Source of the DNA: Owenweeksia sp.
Lineage (GTDB): Bacteria > Bacteroidota > Bacteroidia > Flavobacteriales > Schleiferiaceae
Length of the DNA stretch: 64,000 bases
Assembly: GCA_002695025.1 (NCBI GenBank)
Contig: NZNV01000010.1
Span: forward strand, 543,310 to 607,309
Direction: 5' to 3'
Shown here piece after piece: positions 26,201-33,067 of the stretch. The notes beneath the pieces were generated by a model. The model ran no database searches. It was not told the DNA's origin and saw only the letters and a list, made by a program, of their open reading frames with translations. Numbering within the stretch: the stretch's first letter is position 1; every line of letters begins with the position of its first letter. The position numbers and the translations under genes are program-made.

Positions 26201-26854
26201 TTAAGCCTTGATCAATCCGTGTCGCACTGCAAAAAGCACCAGGCCGGCCATATTGCGGGCTCTCACCTTTTCCATCAACACCTTGCGGTAGCCTTCAATG
26301 GTCTTAGGGCTAAGGAAAAGAAGTTCACCGATCTCGGTGGTGGTTTTTTCCTGACAAATGAGCTGAAGTACATCCAGCTCACGGTTGGTAAGGCCGTGCT
26401 CAGGGAGAATGGGTGCTTTCATTTGTGGTGCTGAGATCTTGTGTAGCATGGCCATGGATACAAGGTCGGAGAAATAGAAGCCCACGGCATGCACTTTTTC
26501 GATAGCTTTTACCACTTCTTCGGGCTCGCTGTCCTTTACCAGATAGCCGTTAGCTCCCAGCTCCATCATTTGTGAAATAAAAGCCTTGTTCTGATGCATG
26601 GTAAGAATCAGCACACGGACATCATTTTCTTTTGCACGGATTTCTGTCAAGGCCTCACGGCCTGAAAGTACGGGCATTTCCAGGTCGAGCAGTACTACGT
26701 GGGGATGCGAAATATCCATCCCGTCTATCAGCTCACGCCCGTTTGCAGCTTCCTGCACCACCAGGAAACGGTTGTCCGAACGGAGGATGGACGCAAGGCC
26801 GGAACGTACGATCCTGTGGTCATCAACAAGGGCAATGCGAATGGGTTGATTCAT
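26201..26854 (-). CDS. LuxR/NarL-type two-component response regulator
   Basis: A response regulator of 217 residues. The receiver domain (1-125) has acidic residues D11 and D12, the phosphoacceptor D57 in LLDLEMP, and the Lys of KDSEP. The C-terminal LuxR-type helix-turn-helix (about 150-215) includes LTNRELDVLQLICQ and SPKTIEGYRKVLMEK. It is encoded 5 bases after the sensor kinase gene in the same direction, so the two form a cognate pair. Targets are not visible; the divergent collar/deaminase cassette is one candidate. Confidence 0.94.
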   Translation of the reverse strand: MNQPIRIALVDDHRIVRSGLASILRSDNRFLVVQEAANGRELIDGMDISHPHVVLLDLEMPVLSGREALTEIRAKENDVRVLILTMHQNKAFISQMMELGANGYLVKDSEPEEVVKAIEKVHAVGFYFSDLVSMAMLHKISAPQMKAPILPEHGLTNRELDVLQLICQEKTTTEIGELLFLSPKTIEGYRKVLMEKVRARNMAGLVLFAVRHGLIKA

Positions 26855-26859
26855 GGTAG

Positions 26860-27663
26860 TTAATTTATAGGTTGATCCGGTGTGTCAGGAATCTGGATGA
26901 GAGCCTCCATGCCTTTTTCCTGCCCATTATTGAGCTCGAGGGTTCCGTTGACCGACTGGATACGGCTGCGGATGTTCTTGATGCCGATGCCCCCGGCTGG
27001 CAGATCTGGCCCGAATCCTTTACCATTGTCCGTATAGCGGAGTTCCAGGTGATGTGTAGCGAAGGTCAGGTCAATCGTAATGTGCGATGCATGGGCATGA
27101 CGAACCGTATTTTGTATAAGTTCCTGCACCACGCGCAGTAGTCCGAGTTCGGCAACAGGGGGTAAGCGCCTGGTATTACCGCGGACCCGAAGGTCGAGGT
27201 TTAAGCTGCCTCGTTGCTGTAAAGGCTCAATAATGTCTTCCAGGGCCTGCACCAGGCCAAATTCCTCCAGTGTGGCGGGCATGAGGTTATGGCTCACTCT
27301 GCGAACTTCGGCAATGCCATCCTCCAGCATGCCGCAGGCATCGGCCAGGAATGTTGCTTCTTTGCTATTGTCAATGGCCTGTCGTAGCTGGTGCTTCAGG
27401 TGAAAGTTGAGGCCTGTCAATACCGAACCGATTCCGTCATGAAGATCCTTGGCGAGGCGTTTGCGTTCCCGCTCCTGGCCTTCAATGGACGCATCCAGCA
27501 TTTCCTTTTGCAGATCGGTCTCTAATTGCTGCAGGTGCTTTTGATACGCCATCACTCGCTTCTGATGCAGCGCCACAAATACAGCTGCCAGCGCGGCCAT
27601 AAGAACCACAATGGCTGCTGCACTGATAAAGATCAGGACGATCTGTGAGTCTTCACTGCCCAT
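26860..27663 (-). CDS. Sensor histidine kinase, HisKA_3 / NarX-like type
   Basis: A kinase of 267 residues from ATG 27663. A longer frame to 27723 lies inside the upstream gene and adds no domain. One N-terminal membrane helix (about 8-32) is followed by a short coiled coil, the HisKA_3 dimerisation box with phosphoacceptor His in RKRLAKDLHDGIGS, and an HATPase_c domain (about 170-265; YTDNGKGFG, GGIGIKNIRSRI). It lacks a sizeable sensor domain, so the membrane protein encoded just upstream (overlapping by 31 bases) may supply sensing. Confidence 0.92.
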   Translation of the reverse strand: MGSEDSQIVLIFISAAAIVVLMAALAAVFVALHQKRVMAYQKHLQQLETDLQKEMLDASIEGQERERKRLAKDLHDGIGSVLTGLNFHLKHQLRQAIDNSKEATFLADACGMLEDGIAEVRRVSHNLMPATLEEFGLVQALEDIIEPLQQRGSLNLDLRVRGNTRRLPPVAELGLLRVVQELIQNTVRHAHASHITIDLTFATHHLELRYTDNGKGFGPDLPAGGIGIKNIRSRIQSVNGTLELNNGQEKGMEALIQIPDTPDQPIN

Positions 27664-28280
27664 GCGATAGCTACGGTGTATAAAAGATACAAAAGGATGA
27701 CGAGCAGAGCGTGTGTGCCCCAAATCGCATCAAATACCCGACTGTTCTGCGCAACGATGAAGGTGGAAAAAACGAATAACAGCAGGTTTGAACAAAAGTA
27801 AGTCAACAAGCCGGTACACAGCCAGAACTCGAAGGTGGTGGCGATATTCTGATATTCTACCCGTCTGAATTGTGACAAAAACCAGGCGACCGCGATCATC
27901 ACCAGTATCATGGCTTCCAGGGCGTGAATATGGGCCGGATAACCCCACCATCCTTCTCCCCAAAAGACATTCCAGGTCCAGGCAAGTGAAAAGGCTACCG
28001 CAAGGCTCCACCATCCGAATAGAGGTAGTATCCTGGTGCGTAGCTTAGCAAATACTACCATCAGCATGAGAAATTCTACCAGTATGTAAGTATGGAAGAA
28101 CGGAAGGTTGTTGCCAGGACCGAACACTGCCCATATACGTCCGGAGACGGACAGAAAAGTGATGATGACCATCAGCACACCGAACCAGCGCTGCGGCACG
28201 TTCAGTAGCTTCCAATAAAATATGGACAATCCCGCTGGCAAAGCAGGAATACATAAGCCGATATAGAAAGCCCATTGCAT
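27633..28280 (-). CDS. Polytopic membrane protein, possible sensory partner of the kinase
   Basis: A protein of 215 residues with about seven hydrophobic helices, rich in Trp, and no recognised domain. It overlaps the kinase start by 31 bases and begins 4 bases after the upstream lipoprotein gene, so all four genes (28285-29082, this one, kinase, regulator) look like one minus-strand operon. A seven-helix protein beside a kinase with almost no sensor region suggests a membrane sensing role; this is inference from layout only. Confidence 0.75.
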   Translation of the reverse strand: MQWAFYIGLCIPALPAGLSIFYWKLLNVPQRWFGVLMVIITFLSVSGRIWAVFGPGNNLPFFHTYILVEFLMLMVVFAKLRTRILPLFGWWSLAVAFSLAWTWNVFWGEGWWGYPAHIHALEAMILVMIAVAWFLSQFRRVEYQNIATTFEFWLCTGLLTYFCSNLLLFVFSTFIVAQNSRVFDAIWGTHALLVILLYLLYTVAIAWAVKTHRSS

Positions 28281-28284
28281 ACCT

Positions 28285-29082
28285 TCATTCGGATGTTACG
28301 GTACCAGACTCATCCGTGTTGAGGGGACTGTTCTTGCCACATTTTTGTGGGCAGGGCATGGCGAAATCAAATTCGTGGTTTGAGGCTGATACCCGGTTAG
28401 CCGCGTGCAGGATATTCACGTAGACGATGCTACCCTGATGCGTATAGGATTCTGAGGCAAAGAGCGTTTCCCCAGGCGCGGTGGAGCGCAACCCGAGGGT
28501 GATGAATACCGTGTCAGGGGTGCCTTCATGGCCTAAGCCCTCAATCATCGACCAGTGGTAGTTATAAGCCAGCACGGGCATGAATTCGGGTCCTTTTGAG
28601 GAGATTAAATTTCTCCATAGCCGGGTCATGGATGCTGCTTCATCCACAGTAATGAAGTGCCCACCTTCTTCATCTGCCACCAACACAGGGTTATCCCCGA
28701 CATCGAGGAGGTCCGTGCATTCACTGATGTTGACCAGGAGCAAGGTTGGGGTCTCTTCCTCATCATCGGTCATACCATAGTATATGCGAACTCTCTCCCT
28801 TTCCGGATCGAGATTTTTGAGTTCCTCCAACTTATCCATGGTGAAAAAGGAGGTTTGCCTGGACCCGGATTCAGGGTAAGCCGTTTGCCAACTGTTTTTC
28901 CACATCAGCACGGTTTCCTTGAATACCTGGTAACCGGTGCTGATGCATTCATCCTCTGTCAATGACTCTTTGGTTGAGGCTTTAGAGGAGGTTTGGATGT
29001 CCGGCCCGGCATCCTCCTGAGGAGCCTGACATGCAAAAAGGATAAGGGTGGTCAGCCAGCAAAATCGCACAATGATTTTCAT
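28285..29082 (-). CDS. Putative lipoprotein, unknown function
   Basis: A protein of 265 residues from ATG 29082, chosen because it opens on a lipoprotein signal (MKIIVRFCWLTTLILFACQA, lipid Cys near residue 18). A longer frame to 29136 adds 18 residues without signal character. The mature protein is acidic and soluble, with GMTDDEEETPTLLLVNISECTDLL and a Cys pair near the C-terminus (CPQKCG). I do not recognise the family. It heads the two-component operon and is transcribed away from the collar/deaminase cassette. Confidence 0.72.
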   Translation of the reverse strand: MKIIVRFCWLTTLILFACQAPQEDAGPDIQTSSKASTKESLTEDECISTGYQVFKETVLMWKNSWQTAYPESGSRQTSFFTMDKLEELKNLDPERERVRIYYGMTDDEEETPTLLLVNISECTDLLDVGDNPVLVADEEGGHFITVDEAASMTRLWRNLISSKGPEFMPVLAYNYHWSMIEGLGHEGTPDTVFITLGLRSTAPGETLFASESYTHQGSIVYVNILHAANRVSASNHEFDFAMPCPQKCGKNSPLNTDESGTVTSE

Positions 29083-29297
29083 AGGGTTGAGGAGTTTAAC
29101 ATGTTTCAGAACCAAGATATAGCAAATGTATTTCAAACGAAGCTAAATGAGGCGTAGCGCGTGGGTTCAGGGACTGATTTCAGGGTTTTCCCTGGTCAGA
29201 AAAATGGTTTTCCTGCTGTGCAATTCAGGGTTTCCGGTCTGTTACACCCCGTGGTCTGGGTGCACATTTGCTTCTAACAAATTTAAACAAACATCTT
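29083..29297. promoter_or_regulatory. Divergent control region between two-component operon and deaminase cassette
   Basis: This region separates two divergent units. It contains three TTCAGGG heptamers (29166-29172, 29179-29185, 29224-29230), a small perfect hairpin CAGGG-TTTT-CCCTG (29181-29194) and ATTTG-CTTCTAA-CAAAT near 29266-29282. These could be regulator-binding sites. No convincing -33/-7 promoter pair was found on the plus strand. Confidence 0.35.
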
Positions 29298-29393
29298 ATG
29301 GAATTTCCACACCAATTCAACGAATGGTTCAAGCTGCTCCGCAGCAAGCAAGGCCATGCTACAAGTTTTGTAACCAATTTAATAACTGTTTAA
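29298..29393 (+). CDS. Possible 31-residue leader peptide before the collar gene
   Basis: A short frame encodes MEFPHQFNEWFKLLRSKQGH and 11 more residues, ending in TAA 12 bases before the collar protein ATG. Composition is plausible for a small helical protein, and its position directly ahead of the cassette would suit a leader or translationally coupled peptide. Support is position and composition only. An overlapping frame from 29147 in another phase looks less likely. Confidence 0.3.
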   Translation: MEFPHQFNEWFKLLRSKQGHATSFVTNLITV

Positions 29394-29405
29394 CCAATCG
29401 AAATC

Positions 29406-29957
29406 ATGAGTAAAAGAAAATCAACTTCCACCACCACTAAGACTGAACCCACCGAAGCGGCTCACACGGGAGAAAGCTTCTTAGGAACCATCCTGGCCTT
29501 TGCCGCAACTGAAACCAGCGTGCCTAAAGGGTGGCTGGTGTGTAATGGGAGCAAGATCCCGGATGGATACCCGGAACTGATCAGTATGCTTCAGAGCGAG
29601 TATACCCCTGATTTGCGTGGGCGAACCCTTATAGGAGCTGGCACTCCAAAGGATACAGTGCAGGACGATGGCGACCGGCCGAACTTTGTTCCGGGGAAGC
29701 CTTTCCTTCTTCGTGCGAACGGTGGGGAAGCGTTACATCAGCTAAAGGTCGGAGAATTACCGGAGCATTCACACGAATTAAGCTCCCGTAAGGGCAGCGG
29801 CTCGGAAAACCTTTATGCACATACCTGGAGCAAGGAGTACAATGAAACGCATCCTAAGAATGACATCTACTCTACCTCCCGTACGGGTGAGGACAAGCCG
29901 CACAATACGCTTCAACCCTACTATGTGATCAACTACATCATCAAAGCGACCACATAG
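29406..29957 (+). CDS. Phage tail collar domain protein (orphan)
   Basis: A protein of 183 residues. After a basic Ser/Thr-rich start (about 1-25) it is one tail-collar domain: GWLVCNGSKIP (about 41-51), TPDLRGRTLIGAG (about 67-79), GGEALHQLKVGELPEHSHEL (about 103-122) and the closing PHNTLQPYYVINYIIKA. Collar domains form trimeric tips or baseplate-proximal fibres in phages, tailocins and contractile injection systems. There is no signal peptide. No other tail gene (sheath, tube, baseplate, tape measure) is in the window. It lies directly upstream of the 553-residue protein and the deaminase. Confidence 0.9.
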   Translation: MSKRKSTSTTTKTEPTEAAHTGESFLGTILAFAATETSVPKGWLVCNGSKIPDGYPELISMLQSEYTPDLRGRTLIGAGTPKDTVQDDGDRPNFVPGKPFLLRANGGEALHQLKVGELPEHSHELSSRKGSGSENLYAHTWSKEYNETHPKNDIYSTSRTGEDKPHNTLQPYYVINYIIKATT

Positions 29958-29999
29958 ATACTTCCTTCAATAACATAAAAACTATAAAAACATTGAGCT

Positions 30000-31661
30000 A
30001 TGTTTAAAAACACTGACCCCTATACTTTTACAAAGCACTGTGACCTGTACCTTAAGGATGTTGACAGTTTCGAGCAGATCATCGGACAGGTATACATGGA
30101 GTACCGCGTTGCGCGGTTCGACAACCTACGCATGCGTGATGCCTCTGCGGTGAACAGCAGTAATGACCGGCAATTTGTGGTAGAGTGCGTGCAACGCATC
30201 AACATTTGGAATCGTACGGGGATGGTGACCCGGCCGGAGAAAACCATTGCGTATGAAAACTATCCGGTATTCTTACAGACCCTGTTGAAAACGATTGAAA
30301 TTCCCGGGGTGGAGGCAGAGCTACTGGAATATTCTCCGCAAACGGTGAATACCCAGGTAAATACCTCTTCGAATGCGGGTACAACGGATGGCTCGCATAC
30401 GGGAACCACCTCTTCGCAAACCTCGGGGGCCTCGCATACGGGAACCAATAGCTATGATATTACGGTAAACCGTGAGGTACACGCCAATATTAGTCCGGAA
30501 GGAGGGCCTTCCATAGGTACTTCTTCCGGTATTAGCGGGCACTATGGATATATGACTGCCGATACGACTGAACATTCCAGTACCTATGGCAGGGAGTTCG
30601 GCACCAACCGGTCCCGGGAAAATTCCTCGGCCGTTTCCATGAGTATGAAGGATTGGGGTGCCTATGCCATGGTAGACCCTACGGTGAAAAGCCCGGTGTG
30701 GTCCTTTGGGCAGGAATATCCTTGGGATATTTTCAATTGCCGCAAGAGCACCGGTGAAGTGCAGAATGAGCAGGAGCGGATCAACTTGCCCGATTCCGTA
30801 GCACTCAGGCTCTACAGTGAAGGGAACCTCTATCCCCCGAGCCAGCTTTCCATGTATGGGATCAACTTTATAGTGAAGGCTAAGTGGCTTTTTAGCCTCG
30901 ACCCGGACCAGGACACCATCGACATGCAACACTTCCTTACGCTGTTAAAAGCCTCGCACGAAACGGTCACCGTGACCGTTGATGGCAAACAGCAGCAAGA
31001 GTTGGCTTTGTACGTAGACCGCAATGCCTCGGCTCCGTATGTGGGCGAAGGACAGTCCCTGAAAACTTCGCTGGATCTTTCCCTCATGGCGATGGACCCA
31101 ATAGGGGCGATCCGAAATTCCGCCATCATTGGCTTTGTGCCTAATAAGTTCATTGTGAAGCCTTCGCCCGTGCAGGAGGGCGCACCGGCTACGCCTATGA
31201 AGATCCTCGCCAGCGCCAATAATATGCTGATCAAGGATACCACCGATTATTCGGAGGAATATACGGCCGGGACGGGCTTCAAAGCCTCGATGACTGCCCT
31301 GAATGCATCTTTACAGGACCGCGAACACCCCCTGGAACTGACGTTGTATTTTAAAGTGGCAGATACGAGTGATGACTACACGCTTTTCCTTAAACACTGG
31401 AAGCTCGATCGCGATATCCGCCTCACCTTCACCATCAACGGTGACGAGGAAAATAGCATTGTTAAGTACGTAGATGCCCTGGAAGCGGAAGGAGGCGAGA
31501 ACAACATCCTGGCCATTGCACTGCGCGACCTGAACTACGCCTCGGTGAATTACCACGACTACCTGAAGCTGGGGCTCAACGCCATTCGCGTAAAGATCCA
31601 GCCGGAAGACGACAAAGCTTCAGCTTACCAGGTGCGTGCTATTTCCATCGAAAAATCCTGA
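30000..31661 (+). CDS. 553-residue protein of unknown family in deaminase cassette
   Basis: No family is recognised. Residues 1-110 look folded and globular (for example EQIIGQVYMEYRVARFDNLR). Residues about 112-215 are strikingly rich in Ser, Thr, Gly, Asn and His with alternating polar residues, including a repeated SHTGT. Residues about 216-553 look like several beta-rich domains. No signal peptide or hydrophobic helix is present. The stop is followed after 3 bases by the deaminase ATG, so the two are probably translated together. The Ser/Thr-rich stretch recalls membrane-inserting hairpins of aerolysin-type pore formers or a flexible fibre linker; both ideas are speculative. A carrier or translocation partner for the deaminase is the simplest reading of the context. 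Confidence 0.8.
   Translation: MFKNTDPYTFTKHCDLYLKDVDSFEQIIGQVYMEYRVARFDNLRMRDASAVNSSNDRQFVVECVQRINIWNRTGMVTRPEKTIAYENYPVFLQTLLKTIEIPGVEAELLEYSPQTVNTQVNTSSNAGTTDGSHTGTTSSQTSGASHTGTNSYDITVNREVHANISPEGGPSIGTSSGISGHYGYMTADTTEHSSTYGREFGTNRSRENSSAVSMSMKDWGAYAMVDPTVKSPVWSFGQEYPWDIFNCRKSTGEVQNEQERINLPDSVALRLYSEGNLYPPSQLSMYGINFIVKAKWLFSLDPDQDTIDMQHFLTLLKASHETVTVTVDGKQQQELALYVDRNASAPYVGEGQSLKTSLDLSLMAMDPIGAIRNSAIIGFVPNKFIVKPSPVQEGAPATPMKILASANNMLIKDTTDYSEEYTAGTGFKASMTALNASLQDREHPLELTLYFKVADTSDDYTLFLKHWKLDRDIRLTFTINGDEENSIVKYVDALEAEGGENNILAIALRDLNYASVNYHDYLKLGLNAIRVKIQPEDDKASAYQVRAISIEKS
30392..30446 (+). repeat. 16-bp direct repeat inside the Ser/Thr-rich zone
   Basis: CTCGCATACGGGAACC occurs at 30392-30407 and again at 30431-30446, coding the repeated SHTGT stretch of the 553-residue protein. 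It points to local duplication within the low-complexity segment. Confidence 0.85.
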
Positions 31662-31664
31662 TTG

Positions 31665-32831
31665 ATGGCGGGCGAATCGCTAGATCCGGGTACTTCGGGT
31701 AGCGCTGCACAACGCAAGAAGGGCAAGCAGCGCATGCGGGCAAGGCAAAGACGGGATGCCGAAAGAGAGGAGCGTTTGCAGGACTCTGTGCCGCAAACTC
31801 GCAAGCGGAAGCGCGAAGCGTTTGATGAGCCTTTTGGCTCTTCTTCCAGCGGGATAACGGAGCGACCTGAGGCTACCCTGTCGGACATGGCCCCAGAAGA
31901 TGAATCCTGGAGTACCCGGCTGCGAAAGCGGAAGCGAGAAGTGTTCAATGAACCTTTTGGATCTTCCTCCAGCGGAGTAACGGAGCGATCTGAGGCTACC
32001 CTGGCGGACATGGCCCCGGAAGAATCCTGGAGTACCCGGTTGCGAAAGCGGAAGCGCAGTGCTTTGCACGAACCTTCCGGTTCTTCTTCTAGGTCTCCAG
32101 ATGGGCTGGCCGAACGCGAAGAAGAGGTGAATTATTCCCTGCAAACGATCCAGAACATACGTAACTCTCCTTCACGTAAGAAAGGAAGACTGTCCCAGGC
32201 CGCTGAAAACACGATTTCCAAGAACATGAACGTTTGGTTCAGGACCGAGTTAAAAGACTTAGAGAAGAACTTCACAAAACATTCCTACGAATTGGAAGAA
32301 GTGCCCCCGGATTCACTGAAGGCACATAAGGGTGTTGCAAGGCGGTTGTGGAGGCATAGTGATGTACGATCGCGCCAAATGCAGAGAAAAAAAACCAATA
32401 AGCGGAAGACCATGATCCAAGGCCGAAATGTAGCTAGACTGAATTATACGGTCAGGAGGACAGGTCAAAATTTGTGGATGACAGCTACTTCTAATTACGG
32501 TTACCATTCGGAAAGGCGCATCTCGATCAAACTGGTGGGGCTCTACGGGCGAGACTACCGTGATAAACTGGAATTTCACGAGTTGTATACGGACCGTGCG
32601 CCATGCCACGGTAACGGCATGCACAAATGTGCGGATAAACTCAATGTCTGGTTTCCGGGGCTGACCAAAGTGTATTACCTGTTTGAGTATCCCGGTTCGG
32701 GGAAGGGTGGGGATCACATTTCGGAAGAGGAGGCAAAGCGGAGGCGTCACCATTCGTCTGAGAAGGTTGAAGCCTTCGATAAGCATTTGTCCGAGAAAAG
32801 GACAGCCAAAGGGTTCAGTTTTCAGCGATAG
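31665..32831 (+). CDS. Putative deaminase-toxin effector with N-terminal KRKR repeats
   Basis: A protein of 388 residues from ATG 31665; a TTG one codon earlier is possible. The N-terminal third is very basic: residues about 7-40 are Lys/Arg/Gln-rich, then a 39-40 residue unit with a KRKR core, an EPFGSSSSG stretch and a DMAPE tail occurs twice in full and a third time in part (about 45-136). The middle (about 155-265) is helical and basic. The C-terminal domain carries deaminase-superfamily signatures: His281-Ser-Glu283 (HSE) and Pro313-Cys314 with Cys322 (PC-x7-C) after an ELYTDRA strand. These would bind zinc and supply the catalytic Glu, as in polymorphic-toxin nucleic-acid deaminases. 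There is no signal peptide and no immunity gene beside it. The KRKR cores resemble nuclear-localisation signals, which is an inference. The substrate is unknown. Confidence 0.75.
   Translation: MAGESLDPGTSGSAAQRKKGKQRMRARQRRDAEREERLQDSVPQTRKRKREAFDEPFGSSSSGITERPEATLSDMAPEDESWSTRLRKRKREVFNEPFGSSSSGVTERSEATLADMAPEESWSTRLRKRKRSALHEPSGSSSRSPDGLAEREEEVNYSLQTIQNIRNSPSRKKGRLSQAAENTISKNMNVWFRTELKDLEKNFTKHSYELEEVPPDSLKAHKGVARRLWRHSDVRSRQMQRKKTNKRKTMIQGRNVARLNYTVRRTGQNLWMTATSNYGYHSERRISIKLVGLYGRDYRDKLEFHELYTDRAPCHGNGMHKCADKLNVWFPGLTKVYYLFEYPGSGKGGDHISEEEAKRRRHHSSEKVEAFDKHLSEKRTAKGFSFQR
31797..32075 (+). repeat. Tandem repeat coding KRKR-containing units
   Basis: Three adjacent units start at 31797, 31914 and 32034. 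The first two are 117 and 120 bases and nearly identical in protein; the third matches only for its first 13 or so codons and then diverges. High DNA similarity between units 1 and 2 indicates fairly recent duplication. Confidence 0.92.
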
Positions 32832-32907
32832 ATTTACCGGGCATGGAGTGAAACATGGATGGGTAAGAACTAAAAGCCGAAGTTTTGTTACAGCTTTAAT
32901 AAAACCT

Positions 32908-32933
32908 TAAGCCCCGATTTTTGTCGGGGCTTA
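32908..32933. terminator. Hairpin terminator after deaminase cassette
   Basis: TAAGCCCCGA (32908-32917) pairs perfectly with TCGGGGCTTA (32924-32933) around a 6-base T-rich loop. There is no T-run on the plus strand directly after it, so it may act weakly or chiefly as an mRNA 3' stabiliser. The 236-base gap to the next gene holds little else apart from a -7-like box at 33028. Confidence 0.7.
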
Positions 32934-33027
32934 TGTATTATAGGCCAGGCTTGTGTGATTGGCACCTTCTCTAGTCAGCTTAGTGTTAATCAAAGGTTAA
33001 AGTCCATCCGGTAAAAGAGTTTCTTGC

Positions 33028-33035
33028 TATTTTTG
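33028..33035 (+). promoter_or_regulatory. Candidate -7 box upstream of aspartyl-protease-like gene
   Basis: TATTTTTG fits TAnnTTTG, 32 bases before the TTG start at 33068. The surrounding TTCTTGCTATTTTTG is identical to the stretch before the fatty acid hydroxylase gene (25040-25054). Confidence 0.4.
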
Positions 33036-33067
33036 AGCAGAGGTCCAACGAAAACTAAAACCCCTGA

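Noticed and set aside
29147..29413. 88-codon frame upstream of and overlapping the collar gene
   Set aside because: Its composition is Cys/Trp/Pro-rich without a domain, it overlaps the collar start in another phase, and the sequence there fits a regulatory region and a different short frame better.
31680..32144. Long antisense frame across the KRKR repeats
   Set aside because: It arises from the repeated, stop-free codons of the plus-strand repeats; the product has no domain and only mirrors the repeat.
29406..32831. Prophage or prophage remnant
   Set aside because: Only a collar domain is phage-like. No integrase, capsid, terminase, sheath, tube, tape measure, lysis gene or attachment repeats were found, and the flanking tRNA shows no duplicated end.
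31665..32831. Housekeeping cytidine or tRNA adenosine deaminase
   Set aside because: The HSE and PC-x7-C spacing, the large basic repeat region and the gene context differ from the Cdd and TadA families, which use H/CxE and PCxxC.
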